The position numbers and the translations under genes were made by a program. Shown in pieces: positions 52,113-59,746 of a DNA stretch of 64,000 nucleotides. The notes under the pieces were generated by a model. It was not told the DNA's origin. It ran no database searches and was given only the letters and a program-made list of their open reading frames with translations. This DNA is from Enterococcus diestrammenae (lineage in GTDB: Bacteria; Bacillota; Bacilli; Lactobacillales; Enterococcaceae). Position 1 is the first letter of the stretch. Every line of letters begins with the position of its first letter. The stretch spans positions 62,001 to 126,000 of the forward strand of contig NZ_MAEI01000054.1 in assembly GCF_009933255.1 (NCBI RefSeq). The letters run 5' to 3'.

Positions 52113-52360
52113 AACAGACGAAGTATTTCGTTCGTATTTTAGGTAGCTGTTGGATCCTTTATGACATTTTGAGAATACTGGGGATGTCACATGAAATGGG
52201 GATAGTATTCGCGATACCAGTAGGAATGCTACTTTTAACATTTTATGACGATGTAGAAACGGCAAAGGAATGTCGGAAACAAGCAAAAGACAAAAATATT
52301 GGAGGAAACAGTAATGGATTATCAAACGCCTCAGCAAACATTCGGCACAGTAGCCGATAA
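52109..52360 (+). CDS. Hypothetical small membrane protein
   Basis: The 83-residue protein has two hydrophobic segments (about 8-26 and 31-46) and a polar tail. ATG 52109 follows GGAGG and overlaps the previous stop. No family is recognised. Confidence 0.6.
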   Translation: MKQTKYFVRILGSCWILYDILRILGMSHEMGIVFAIPVGMLLLTFYDDVETAKECRKQAKDKNIGGNSNGLSNASANIRHSSR

Positions 52361-52535
52361 CAACTTGATTGCTGCACAAGCCACATTTAGACGGGTGGCT
52401 AAATATGATGGTCGAACTCCGGAAGGGCGCGAAGCCATGATTGATGGCCTTTTCGAAATTGAGGAGAACTTGCGAATAGTTAAAGACCAAATCAGAAATC
52501 TAAGAAATTTGTATAGCCAACGGGAGGACGTATGA
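52314..52535 (+). CDS. Hypothetical early phage protein, 73 residues
   Basis: The acidic, helical protein starts MDYQTPQQTF after GGAGGAAA and overlaps the preceding gene by 47 bp. The C-terminal half (LFEIEENLRIVKDQIRNLRN) looks like a short coiled coil. No family is recognised. Confidence 0.6.
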   Translation: MDYQTPQQTFGTVADNNLIAAQATFRRVAKYDGRTPEGREAMIDGLFEIEENLRIVKDQIRNLRNLYSQREDV

Positions 52536-52780
52536 TGAAACTCAAAAAACAAACACTGACAGTCAGTATTGAAACAGAATACGCTAAATCAGTCATATCT
52601 AAAGTGAAAAACATGATGTGGTCGAAGTTTGAAATCAATCCTAATGTAGTAAATTTCTCTTTTGATGATGCACCAGTCCAAGAAGTGTGCTTCTACTATG
52701 TTGCCACTGACGAAGTGGATAAGTTACTTCGAGGCAAGATTGCTTTTGGATTCGGTGAAGTTTTGGCAGTGGTGGCTTAA
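52532..52780 (+). CDS. Hypothetical early phage protein, 82 residues
   Basis: A compact protein with alternating strands (TLTVSIETEYAKS, VNFSFDDAPVQEVCFYY) overlaps the previous gene by 4 bp. GGGAGGA precedes it. No function is recognised. Confidence 0.6.
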   Translation: MMKLKKQTLTVSIETEYAKSVISKVKNMMWSKFEINPNVVNFSFDDAPVQEVCFYYVATDEVDKLLRGKIAFGFGEVLAVVA

Positions 52781-52782
52781 TA

Positions 52783-53073
52783 GTGGCAAAGGACCGGAAA
52801 GAACTAGAAAAAGAGAGTATCCGTCTGCTTGGAGAACTCCGGAGTAGAAATCTATTGTTCGCTGCCAAATGGTTGTATGAGAGGGAGTACCTGGTATTGA
52901 GTCTCAACCAGATTAAAAATCAGCTTAATATTTTAGCCAAGAATCCACAAACAGGGGATAACGAATCATTCCATGTGGAAGGTAACTCATTGAAGAAAAT
53001 GGTTTTTGTGAATCGACGTTTTAAAACGTGGGATTTCGAGACAGTATTCACTAGTACCAAAAATGAACAATAA
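52783..53073 (+). CDS. Hypothetical early phage protein, 96 residues
   Basis: The helical N-terminus (DRKELEKESIRLLGELRSR) is followed by a strand-rich half. A GTG start lies 2 bases after the previous stop. No family is recognised. It ends the first early operon before a terminator. Confidence 0.55.
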   Translation: MAKDRKELEKESIRLLGELRSRNLLFAAKWLYEREYLVLSLNQIKNQLNILAKNPQTGDNESFHVEGNSLKKMVFVNRRFKTWDFETVFTSTKNEQ

Positions 53074-53076
53074 AAA

Positions 53077-53097
53077 AGCCGTCTGCGCTAACAGACG
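53077..53097 (-). terminator. Minus-strand terminator after the early operon
   Basis: CGTCTG (53080-53085) and CAGACG (53092-53097) form a stem followed on the minus strand by CTTTTTT. It resembles another at 56611-56635. Confidence 0.5.
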
Positions 53098-53101
53098 ACT
53101 G

Positions 53102-53162
53102 CTGAGTTTGGTATAACCAATCACTTAACAAGATGATTATACCATTCTCAGTACTTTTTTGC
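53102..53162 (+). terminator. Plus-strand terminator of the first early operon
   Basis: CTGAG...GGTATAA (53102-53116) pairs with TTATACC...CTCAG (53137-53151). Six T begin at 53155. Confidence 0.7.
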
Positions 53163-53244
53163 AATAAAACGCTGATAGAACAGCGTTTAGCGTCCTTGTA
53201 ATAGGTCTTAACTTTGCGGACGGAGTAGATGAGAGGTTTAAATC

Positions 53245-54081
53245 ATGAAAAGATCATTTGTAAGAGAAAAACGAACAGTAGCCGGCTCCTATATGGAAGT
53301 GGATCTCTATACGAGGACATGGCAGCAGGAAATGAAGTGCAAAGAGCCACGAGGTAGGAGAAGAAAACTTACCAGACCTGCTCAAAGAAATTGGAATGAT
53401 AAAAAGAGTAAGAAATATGCCAAGCTATTAATTTATACGAACTTTGGTGAGAACGACTACTACCTGACATTGACTTACAACTCAAAGCATCTACCTAAGA
53501 CGCCTGCTGAGGCAAAACGTCAGCAGGATAACGTATTGAAGAAATTAAAGCGACTCTATCAGAAGCACGGAGTTGAAATGAAGTATATGTGGTTCACCGA
53601 GTATCAATTTGATGAGGATGAAGGTTTCATCAAGAGAATCCATCACCATGTAATCATCAATAGTGGTGTCAGCCGGGATGAGGTGGAGCATTGCTGGTCG
53701 AAAGGGCGAGGAAAATCTTTTGAAATGCTTGGAAGGACTCAAGCCCGATTGATTCAACCGAATGAGAGTGGCTTGGAAGAGTTGGCCAATTATGTCACTA
53801 GCCAAGAAAAACATGAAAATGGTCGGTGGAAAAAAGGGCAAAGACGCTGGTCCAGTAGTCAAAACCTTGAAAAGCCATACGAAACAAAAAACGATCACAA
53901 ATGGTCTAACCGCAAACTTGAAATGGTCGGTAAATCAACTGATGTTGGGGAAGAGTTATTTTTAGAACGATTCCCAGAATATCGAGTTTTAGGAGAAATC
54001 AAAGCAAAATATTTTGAGGACAGTGGGTGGCATATCCATGTTGCCTTTATTAAAAACCAAAATTGGAGTGATAGCAGTTGA
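53245..54081 (+). CDS. HUH-type rolling-circle replication initiator
   Basis: The 278-residue protein has the three motifs of HUH nucleases: YYLTLTYNSKHLP (motif 1), KRIHHHVIINSG (HUH motif 2, about 130) and ELANYVTSQEK with a candidate catalytic Tyr (motif 3, about 187). It resembles the Rep proteins of small circular phages and plasmids. No helicase or primase gene follows, so it is the likely replication initiator of the phage. The ribosome site is weak, GAGAGG. Confidence 0.75.
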   Translation: MKRSFVREKRTVAGSYMEVDLYTRTWQQEMKCKEPRGRRRKLTRPAQRNWNDKKSKKYAKLLIYTNFGENDYYLTLTYNSKHLPKTPAEAKRQQDNVLKKLKRLYQKHGVEMKYMWFTEYQFDEDEGFIKRIHHHVIINSGVSRDEVEHCWSKGRGKSFEMLGRTQARLIQPNESGLEELANYVTSQEKHENGRWKKGQRRWSSSQNLEKPYETKNDHKWSNRKLEMVGKSTDVGEELFLERFPEYRVLGEIKAKYFEDSGWHIHVAFIKNQNWSDSS

Positions 54082-54464
54082 ATTATTTAGTGGTATGTCA
54101 GAGTACACCAGATAAAAGAAACATGATCCAGCAAGTCTTTTTGGCATTGATGATGTATGGGGATCCTGGTTGGAAGGTGAACAAGGGGAGTTATACAATT
54201 TTCAACCCGACTACCAATTCCAGAATTGATTTTAAGACAATCACACAGATGAGCTGGCTTGATAACGTTGTCTACCACGACATATATCGGAGTTTTCTAT
54301 ATAACCAGACAGAAACTTTTGAAGTGAAGCAAACGTATGACACCTATATCAGAAGAACACGTAAGCATTACGGAAAGCCAAATCGTTTTTTAGAAAAATT
54401 GATGAAAAGGATGAAGAGCGGGGATGCCTCATTTAATTCATTCGGAAAGAAGGTACAGTTCTAA
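54078..54464 (+). CDS. Hypothetical phage protein, 128 residues
   Basis: The protein starts at TTG 54078, overlapping the stop of the initiator gene, and ends one base into the RecU-like start. It is basic toward the C-terminus (RTRKHYGKPNRFLEKLMKRMKSG), which suggests nucleic acid binding. Translational coupling with the HUH gene suggests a replication role. No family is recognised. Confidence 0.6.
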   Translation: MNYLVVCQSTPDKRNMIQQVFLALMMYGDPGWKVNKGSYTIFNPTTNSRIDFKTITQMSWLDNVVYHDIYRSFLYNQTETFEVKQTYDTYIRRTRKHYGKPNRFLEKLMKRMKSGDASFNSFGKKVQF

Positions 54465-54985
54465 TGGGATATTCAGTAAGTGATCGTAATCGGGCTAATA
54501 ATAATCGAGGACAGATGTTTGAACATCTTGTGGACCAAGGATGTCATGTGTATCGACAAAAGAAAGTAGCAATCATCGAAAAAACACCAGAGCCCTTTCG
54601 AGTAAAAGGTAAAAATAAGGATGGCACTTTTGTTGGCTGGTTCGCTGGTCACGCTCAGCCAGATTATAAGGGAACGTTGAAAGGCGGTCGTGCAATCGCC
54701 TTTGAAGCCAAAATGACTGTAAAGGACCGTATTCAGCGAGATGCTGTTACCGTCCACCAAGCAGGGTGTCTTGATTATCATTTTGACATGGGAGCAAAAG
54801 TAGGCGTTTGCTGCATGATTAAGAATACAGTCGGTTTTGTACCGTGGACAGTCTGGCGAGATATGAAAGAAATCTATGGGCGAAAATACATGCTAGAAAA
54901 AGAACTTCGTGAGTTTCAAGTTGCTACTCCTGGTTACATTGACTTTCTTCGATTGTCAGAGGGGGATGGCTATGGCTCAAAGTAA
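54464..54985 (+). CDS. RecU-like Holliday junction resolvase
   Basis: The 173-residue protein shows RecU features: NRG..FE near the start, QPDYKGTL with AFEAKMTVKDRI (catalytic Asp, Glu and Lys), then YHFDMGAKVGVCCMI. RecU resolves Holliday junctions. It is a phage version shorter than the host 200-residue enzyme, and is likely used in replication or packaging of concatemers. Confidence 0.82.
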   Translation: MGYSVSDRNRANNNRGQMFEHLVDQGCHVYRQKKVAIIEKTPEPFRVKGKNKDGTFVGWFAGHAQPDYKGTLKGGRAIAFEAKMTVKDRIQRDAVTVHQAGCLDYHFDMGAKVGVCCMIKNTVGFVPWTVWRDMKEIYGRKYMLEKELREFQVATPGYIDFLRLSEGDGYGSK

Positions 54986-55247
54986 GAACAACAAAGAGTT
55001 TCAGGTCAAAAAGGTGATTTTTCAGGCATTATGCAAGAATCATGGTTGGTCTCTAGAAGCATTGTCTCAAAATCCCAAAAATAGAAAGCAGTGGATAGCA
55101 AGATGCCTTGATGATCAGGGGATGCCAAGAAATATCTTGAGAACCGAATCTGGAAAGTTTATTGAGCTTTTTGGTGGTAAGAAGTGGAGGGAGTTTTCGT
55201 ATGTCGGCACAGAGACAGTATCGGAAGACAGCTCAGGAGTTAGCTGA
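54972..55247 (+). CDS. Hypothetical phage protein, 91 residues
   Basis: The basic protein begins MAQSKNNKEFQVKKVIF and has KNRKQWIARCLDD. ATG 54972 has GAGGGGG at a good distance. It overlaps both neighbours. No family is recognised; a basic helix suggests DNA binding. Confidence 0.6.
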   Translation: MAQSKNNKEFQVKKVIFQALCKNHGWSLEALSQNPKNRKQWIARCLDDQGMPRNILRTESGKFIELFGGKKWREFSYVGTETVSEDSSGVS

Positions 55248-55509
55248 TCTTAAAGGACAAATCATTGAGACTATATCTATCTATGGCCAGCCAATTCGAG
55301 GGAAGGTGATCAATGTCTTGGATAATGTCCTGATCGTAAATGATGGCACCGAAGCTCATGTGGTCCACAAAGAGAGCCTCATTCATGAATTTGAGCGAGG
55401 GGACTGGACGTATCGTTATAAGCCGGGCAAAGAACATTTTGATTTGTTAGGCTGTCAGCTAATTGGTAGCCGGAACCCTGAACGAACAGCAAAGCATTTT
55501 GGGTGGTGA
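55201..55509 (+). CDS. Hypothetical phage protein, 102 residues
   Basis: The protein starts at ATG 55201 after GGAGGG. A strand-rich centre (RGKVINVLDNVLIVNDGTEAHV) suggests a small barrel. No family is recognised. Confidence 0.6.
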   Translation: MSAQRQYRKTAQELADLKGQIIETISIYGQPIRGKVINVLDNVLIVNDGTEAHVVHKESLIHEFERGDWTYRYKPGKEHFDLLGCQLIGSRNPERTAKHFGW

Positions 55510-55514
55510 TTAGT

Positions 55515-55721
55515 GTGAAGCAGGAACTGGTACCGGGGATGTCTTGTATTTGTATTGGGAGGAAGCCTTGGAAGTACGAATTTGCTGGAATCATCCAAAA
55601 AGTTATGGCTAATAGCGTTCTAATAATCATCATGAGTACGGATCCAGCAGATGATTGCATGATTGATCAATTGAAGGGAAAGACTGTTATCTCAAAAAAG
55701 TCTATTCGAAGGTTGGTGTGA
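55515..55721 (+). CDS. Hypothetical phage protein, 68 residues
   Basis: A GTG start at 55515 has GGTGGTGA upstream; an earlier GTG at 55503 is possible. The short protein is strand rich and has no recognisable family. It ends one base before the next gene. Confidence 0.5.
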   Translation: MKQELVPGMSCICIGRKPWKYEFAGIIQKVMANSVLIIIMSTDPADDCMIDQLKGKTVISKKSIRRLV

Positions 55722-55722
55722 A

Positions 55723-56244
55723 ATGAATCAAATTCTTAATTTGAATACAGAAAGATGGATCCCTGGATATGAATACAAATATTATGCTAACTGGAATGGT
55801 CAAATTTTTCGTGTATTCAAAAATGGAAAGAAACGAGAGCTGAAGGGTTATGTGAAAGGGAATCTCTATTGTGTCAAATTATCTGATGGTACTAGGTATC
55901 GTGAGTTTCCATTCCAGCGTGTGGTGTGGATGACATTCAAGGGACCTATTCCCGATGGCTATTTTGTGGTTCGAAAAACAAAAATCAAGACATTGAATAG
56001 CATGCAGAATTTAAGATTACGATCTTTTGCTCAACATGGTAAAAAAACAGGCGGACTCGCCAGCAGTAAGGAAGTCATTTTAATGGATGAAGATGGCAGT
56101 ATCCTTGATTCTTGGATAAGCGCCAGGAAAGCAGCGAAAGATCTTTTTGTTAGCTATCAGACGGTGATGGATATTTGTAATGGGAAAATCAAGGGAAAGC
56201 CGATTGTGAACGTCCGGTGGGCTAGAAAAAATGAAGCTTATTAA
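55723..56244 (+). CDS. NUMOD4/HNH-like protein with degenerate nuclease core
   Basis: The 173-residue protein has an N-terminal NUMOD4-like segment (ERWIPGYEYKYYANWNGQIFRV) and an HNH-like segment (VVWMTFKGPIPDGYFVV ... NSMQNLRLRS). A C-terminal NUMOD1-like helix-turn-helix (SARKAAKDLFVSYQTVMDIC) follows. The HNH histidine-asparagine residues expected in the middle (NHIDGNK type) are replaced, so nuclease activity is doubtful. It may be a homing endonuclease remnant kept as a DNA-binding protein. Confidence 0.72.
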   Translation: MNQILNLNTERWIPGYEYKYYANWNGQIFRVFKNGKKRELKGYVKGNLYCVKLSDGTRYREFPFQRVVWMTFKGPIPDGYFVVRKTKIKTLNSMQNLRLRSFAQHGKKTGGLASSKEVILMDEDGSILDSWISARKAAKDLFVSYQTVMDICNGKIKGKPIVNVRWARKNEAY

Positions 56245-56267
56245 GTAAAAACGAAAGGAGTACTTAT

Positions 56268-56597
56268 ATGAGTAGATATAGTGCAAAGGAAATGGGGAAA
56301 ACTTTTAAAAATATATTTGGTTGGACAGTTGATGGGGAGCAAGTGATTCCGCCAAAATTTAGCTTTCCAGATTGTGTTTGGGATAGAGTATCTTATTTTT
56401 CTGAAGGCTTTGAGTATGGATTAACCTATTCTGGATGTCTGTCGCTGGTACTGGCATATGATGAAGATGATTGTAAAAAGAAATTTGACTTGGGTGATCC
56501 TAGACCCTGGTTTCCTGTAACACAGGAATTCAAGCAGTGGAGAGATGCACATGCATTGCGAGAGATGGAGATAGCTGCTGTCCTGCTATATACCTAA
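56268..56597 (+). CDS. Hypothetical phage protein, 109 residues
   Basis: The acidic protein begins MSRYSAKEMGKTF after AAAGGAG. It is rich in aromatic residues and has no family that I recognise. Confidence 0.55.
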   Translation: MSRYSAKEMGKTFKNIFGWTVDGEQVIPPKFSFPDCVWDRVSYFSEGFEYGLTYSGCLSLVLAYDEDDCKKKFDLGDPRPWFPVTQEFKQWRDAHALREMEIAAVLLYT

Positions 56598-56610
56598 AAT
56601 AAGTGATAAT

Positions 56611-56635
56611 AAAAAAAGCCGGATTCCTCCGGCGG
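56611..56635 (-). terminator. Minus-strand hairpin terminator before arpU
   Basis: GCCGGA and TCCGGC form a GC-only 6-bp stem with a four-base loop; on the minus strand seven T follow. It shares AAAAAAGCCG with the hairpin at 53074-53097. Confidence 0.5.
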
Positions 56636-56694
56636 TGTGGAATATTTTCGACAAAAGTATTATACCATACCAGCGACGGGAGGAATCAATATAT

Positions 56695-57165
56695 ATGGTG
56701 CTTTTTGATGTTACTAAGTATGAGGTTCCAGATCCAAAAAATGTGGATTTGGACAAGACAAAATATAATGTTGGTGTGTTTATGGCAGCGTATCTTTCGG
56801 CGAGGTCAAGAGTTGGGGAACCAAGGGAGCCCAAAATAACAAGTAGTTTTTCGCTGGTTCCTCCTTCATTTTCGACTATAAATCAAGCTCAAGCTGAGCA
56901 GATGCTTATTCAAAAGGAAGAGGCTGAGGAAGAGTTTTGGTATCTCCACTCTCTTTTTAAAAAAGGGTATGCATCAATTCAACATCCTTTTAAACCGGAG
57001 ATTGCTGAGAGAAGGAAGAAAATCTTTTATGATCGGTATATTAGTGGAATTGGGGTGTATATTGTTGCACAGAGATGTCATATCAGCGAAGATTTAGTCT
57101 CTCAAGAGTCAAGTACAGCGATTGTACAGTTTGCTTCCGCTTTGGAATTGCTCCAGTTTCGATAA
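56695..57165 (+). CDS. arpU: ArpU-family late gene transcription regulator
   Basis: The 156-residue protein has the ArpU C-terminal segment YDRYISGIGVYIVAQRCHIS, a sigma-like helix-turn-helix, and ends with ALELLQF. ArpU-type proteins switch on late genes in phages of enterococci and lactococci. ATG 56695 follows GGGAGG. It sits at the end of the early region, right before the structural genes, as expected. Confidence 0.8.
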   Translation: MVLFDVTKYEVPDPKNVDLDKTKYNVGVFMAAYLSARSRVGEPREPKITSSFSLVPPSFSTINQAQAEQMLIQKEEAEEEFWYLHSLFKKGYASIQHPFKPEIAERRKKIFYDRYISGIGVYIVAQRCHISEDLVSQESSTAIVQFASALELLQFR

Positions 57166-57344
57166 TATTTCGGTTTTTTATCCAGATAATATCCACAAGA
57201 TGTCAAGCAAAACTACGAGCTAATTAATGAATAGATGCGATATTATGATATTGTCAAAAAATAGAGAGAGCAACCTAGGACTACTCACATAATTCTAAGT
57301 GCAGAAAGGGGGAAAGCTCCTCACCCGTTAATGCTTCTTCTTAT

Positions 57345-57370
57345 GACCTCAATAGTTGGGGTCTTTTTTG
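57345..57370 (+). terminator. Terminator after arpU
   Basis: GACCTCAA (57345-57352) pairs with TTGGGGTC (57356-57363) and six T follow. Between 57166 and 57344 no gene is seen. Confidence 0.75.
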
Positions 57371-57396
57371 TTGCAAATAAAGAAGCCTAGCATCTG

Positions 57397-57774
57397 CTAG
57401 ACTCCTAATTTTTCTTTGAGTGCTTCAGTTAATGTTTGGGAGAAGTTAATCTGTTCTGATGCAGCTAAATTATTTAACCATTCAGGAACTGTAACATTTT
57501 TTCGAACTGTTTTGGAATGATATTTTCTACGATAAGCTGCAAGGTCAATTCCAATTAAGGCAACTGTTTTACCAGGATTATTCTTTTGGACCTCATCTAC
57601 AGAACTAGGCTCTGGAAATTCGTTTTGGTCTTCTAATGCCAAACCGAGTACTTCCTCTGCCATAGAATAAGCTTCATGCACATCCTTTCCTTGGGTAATA
57701 GCTACGGGAACATCTGGAAATGTTACAAAGATATATTTTTCTCCTTGATCGAATAGGGCTGGGTATACCAACAT
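57397..57774 (-). CDS. hicB: HicB-type antitoxin
   Basis: The 125-residue protein has the partially degraded RNase H fold of HicB (YIFVTFPDVPVAITQGKDVHEAY) and a C-terminal ribbon-helix-helix-like tail (LAASEQINFSQTLTEALKEKL). It neutralises HicA and probably binds the operator upstream of hicA. The start follows a TCCTCC complement. Confidence 0.88.
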   Translation of the reverse strand: MLVYPALFDQGEKYIFVTFPDVPVAITQGKDVHEAYSMAEEVLGLALEDQNEFPEPSSVDEVQKNNPGKTVALIGIDLAAYRRKYHSKTVRKNVTVPEWLNNLAASEQINFSQTLTEALKEKLGV

Positions 57775-57817
57775 AGTTACTGATTCCTCCTTTCATTATT
57801 TATTTATATTCGGAGTA

Positions 57818-57860
57818 GTAAATGCCGCCTAAGCGTGCGGGTCACTTTAGACCCGCTTGC
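57818..57860 (-). other. Intercistronic hairpin between hicA and hicB
   Basis: On the minus strand AAGCAAGCGGGTC can pair with GACCCGCACGCTT across a six-base loop spanning the end of hicA. No T-run follows, so it could protect or attenuate rather than terminate the transcript. Confidence 0.5.
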
Positions 57861-58030
57861 TTAAGTATTGCTGATTCAGTACCTTTATCCAAATCTTCAT
57901 TATGCATTGCGACTATTGTCGTGCGCTTTGTATTTGGATTGTAGTACTTAGCATGGCTACCATTTTGCGAAACTTTTTTGAAACCGTTCTTTTTGAGAAG
58001 TTTCACCATTTGTTTTGGTGTCATTGGCAT
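57842..58030 (-). CDS. hicA: HicA-type mRNA interferase toxin
   Basis: The 62-residue protein has MTPKQMVKLLKKNGFKKVSQ followed by GSHAKY, the double-stranded-RNA-binding-like HicA fold with its catalytic His. It cuts mRNA and is held by HicB. hicA lies first in the operon. The pair may stabilise the prophage. Confidence 0.92.
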   Translation of the reverse strand: MPMTPKQMVKLLKKNGFKKVSQNGSHAKYYNPNTKRTTIVAMHNEDLDKGTESAILKQAGLK

Positions 58031-58056
58031 ATTACCTAACTCCTTTCTATACTTAT

Positions 58057-58100
58057 ATTATACGCATATATAATTGAGGAGTCAATGGTTAGACGTATAA
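58057..58100 (-). promoter_or_regulatory. hicAB promoter with inverted repeat
   Basis: On the minus strand TTGACT (58080-58085) and TATAAT (58057-58062) are 17 bp apart. TTATACG (58058-58064) and CGTATAA (58094-58100) form an inverted repeat that brackets the promoter, a likely HicB operator. Confidence 0.6.
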
Positions 58101-58130
58101 AATACACATTATATTTGGAGGTGAGAATTT

Positions 58131-58412
58131 ATGAAAGACTTTAACGAAGCAGTTTTAATAATTAATGTTAAGCCTGATAGCTCAGGCGCATACAAAGTCG
58201 CTATTGAAGCCGAGAATAGCCCAAGAGGATTATTAACTCATTGGAATGGTATTCATGGATATGTGGATATTGATAAAAGTAAAAAGCATCAGCATAAATT
58301 AATAATTCAACTTGTATCTCATACGTTGCCAAATCTTAAACAGGCAGTTGAATGGTATGTGCGAGTGGGCTGTACATTAGTCAGAACAGATTATAAGGAG
58401 GAAGCAAAATGA
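58131..58412 (+). CDS. Hypothetical phage protein, 93 residues
   Basis: The protein starts after TTGGAGGTGA. It is a strand-rich small protein (VLIINVKPDSSGAYKVAIE) with no family that I recognise. It overlaps the next gene by 4 bp. Confidence 0.6.
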   Translation: MKDFNEAVLIINVKPDSSGAYKVAIEAENSPRGLLTHWNGIHGYVDIDKSKKHQHKLIIQLVSHTLPNLKQAVEWYVRVGCTLVRTDYKEEAK

Positions 58413-58807
58413 ACGTCTTAGTTAGAAAGAGTGTTGCTGGAGCGGAATATTGGGATTCGGAAAAAAAGAAATCCATCTTTGTCCCTAAAGGAATGCAACC
58501 GGATTTTGAAGTAACTGAAAATCCTAAATCAATGATTACTCCGGAAACTCAAGCAGTACCAGCAACCGTGATAGATGCCAATGAGATTGTTGGAGGAATT
58601 ATCCAAGAAAATAAGGATGAATATAAACAGTCTGTTACTGGAAAAGTTCAGAAAGGTATAGACGAGGCACAGACAACTAAGTCAGATGATCTCGAAACCA
58701 AGACCGTCAAGGAGTTACGTGTTTTGGCCAAACAAGAAGGTATTGATATTCCTAACGCTATCCGTACTAAAGGTGACATTATCAATATCATTGAATCCGC
58801 AAAATGA
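58409..58807 (+). CDS. Phage protein with C-terminal HeH/Rho-N-like motif
   Basis: The 132-residue protein has an N-terminal part found in small phage head-region proteins (KSVAGAEYWDSEKKKSIFVP). A C-terminal HeH/Rho-N-like DNA-binding helix pair follows (TVKELRVLAKQEGI ... TKGDIINIIE). It follows AAGGAGG and overlaps the HNH gene by 4 bp. It may bind DNA in packaging. Confidence 0.65.
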   Translation: MNVLVRKSVAGAEYWDSEKKKSIFVPKGMQPDFEVTENPKSMITPETQAVPATVIDANEIVGGIIQENKDEYKQSVTGKVQKGIDEAQTTKSDDLETKTVKELRVLAKQEGIDIPNAIRTKGDIINIIESAK

Positions 58808-59181
58808 AGTATTGTCAGTTTGAAGGATGCACTAACAAGATAGCGACAGGCGTCTATTGTGATGAGCATAAGCGGTCTAAGGCTTCTAGAAAAAAACGGC
58901 AACAACTCAAGTCGGTCTACCATCATGAGAACAAACCATTTTACAGATCTCAAGCCTGGAAAGATATGCGAGACTTTGTGTACCAACGAGAAGGTGGCTG
59001 CTGTCAGCGTTGTGGGAAATTCGTCTTCGGGAGGCAGGCTCATATCCATCACGTGATACCTATCAAAGACAATAATCAACTAAAGCTAGATCCTAATAAT
59101 TTAATGCTTCTTTGTTCAAAGTGTCATCCTATTGTTGAAAATGAAACAGAACAGAAAAAGATTTTTCCATCTTATTTTTAA
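58804..59181 (+). CDS. Phage HNH endonuclease (packaging-associated)
   Basis: The 125-residue protein has a small N-terminal zinc finger (CQFEGCTNK...CDEH), then an HNH domain with CQRCGKFVFGRQAHIHHVIPI, NPNN-type spacing and LLCSKCH. HNH proteins directly beside terminase genes are required for cos cleavage in several cos phages. The full metal set is visible, so it should be active. Confidence 0.88.
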   Translation: MKYCQFEGCTNKIATGVYCDEHKRSKASRKKRQQLKSVYHHENKPFYRSQAWKDMRDFVYQREGGCCQRCGKFVFGRQAHIHHVIPIKDNNQLKLDPNNLMLLCSKCHPIVENETEQKKIFPSYF

Positions 59182-59296
59182 TTCAACCCCCCCCTGTCAA
59201 AAATAAAATATTTTTTGGCCGGGGAGATAGGGTAGAGGGGAGTCACGCGCATCGTTTGGTCAAAAATTTCAAAAAGAAAGGGGGGTGTGCAGAAAA
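59182..59296 (+). other. Candidate cos region between HNH and terS
   Basis: The 115-bp gap has CCCCCCCC near 59189, GGCCGGGGAGATAGGG near 59218 and GGGGGG before terS. In HNH-terminase cos phages the cohesive-end site lies here. The exact cut is not visible. Confidence 0.4.
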
Positions 59297-59746
59297 ATGT
59301 CAACTAAAGCTCAACGCAAAGCGATTATTGATAAAAAAGTTAGTGCTGAAAAAGAGCGAATTTTGCAGATTATGTTGCAGTCAGATTTGTACACCATAAC
59401 CCTGGATCCATTAATTGAATCTTACTTGGATATTTTTGAAATTTATCAATACAAGTTTATTTTGTGGAAAGAAAAAGGATTTCCTGAGACGCAAAAATTC
59501 ACCAATAAAACAGGAGCTACTAATCAGACGAAACATCCGTTAGCTCAACAAGTTGAAACTTGGTCAGACAAAAAAATGAAGGCTTTGGACTTGTTGGGGC
59601 TTACTAATAAATCCGTAGCAGGCCGAAAAATCACTGGAGGTTCTACAGCGAGAAAAGATGAAGAAATTAAAAGACCGGATGAAAAGCCAGTAGATGAACT
59701 AGCTCAACATCGTAACAAATGGCGGAAAGCAGGTGGTCAGAAATGA
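59297..59746 (+). CDS. terS: Terminase small subunit (P27 family)
   Basis: The 149-residue protein matches P27-type small terminases: helical and charged, with a conserved LDPLIESYLDIFEIYQYK and KHPLAQQVETW region. It recognises the packaging site. ATG 59297 follows GGGGGGTG. It overlaps terL by 4 bp. Confidence 0.88.
   Translation: MSTKAQRKAIIDKKVSAEKERILQIMLQSDLYTITLDPLIESYLDIFEIYQYKFILWKEKGFPETQKFTNKTGATNQTKHPLAQQVETWSDKKMKALDLLGLTNKSVAGRKITGGSTARKDEEIKRPDEKPVDELAQHRNKWRKAGGQK

Noticed and set aside
57180..57344. Possible small RNA or tRNA between arpU and its terminator
   Set aside because: No cloverleaf or stable fold other than the terminator is visible by eye.
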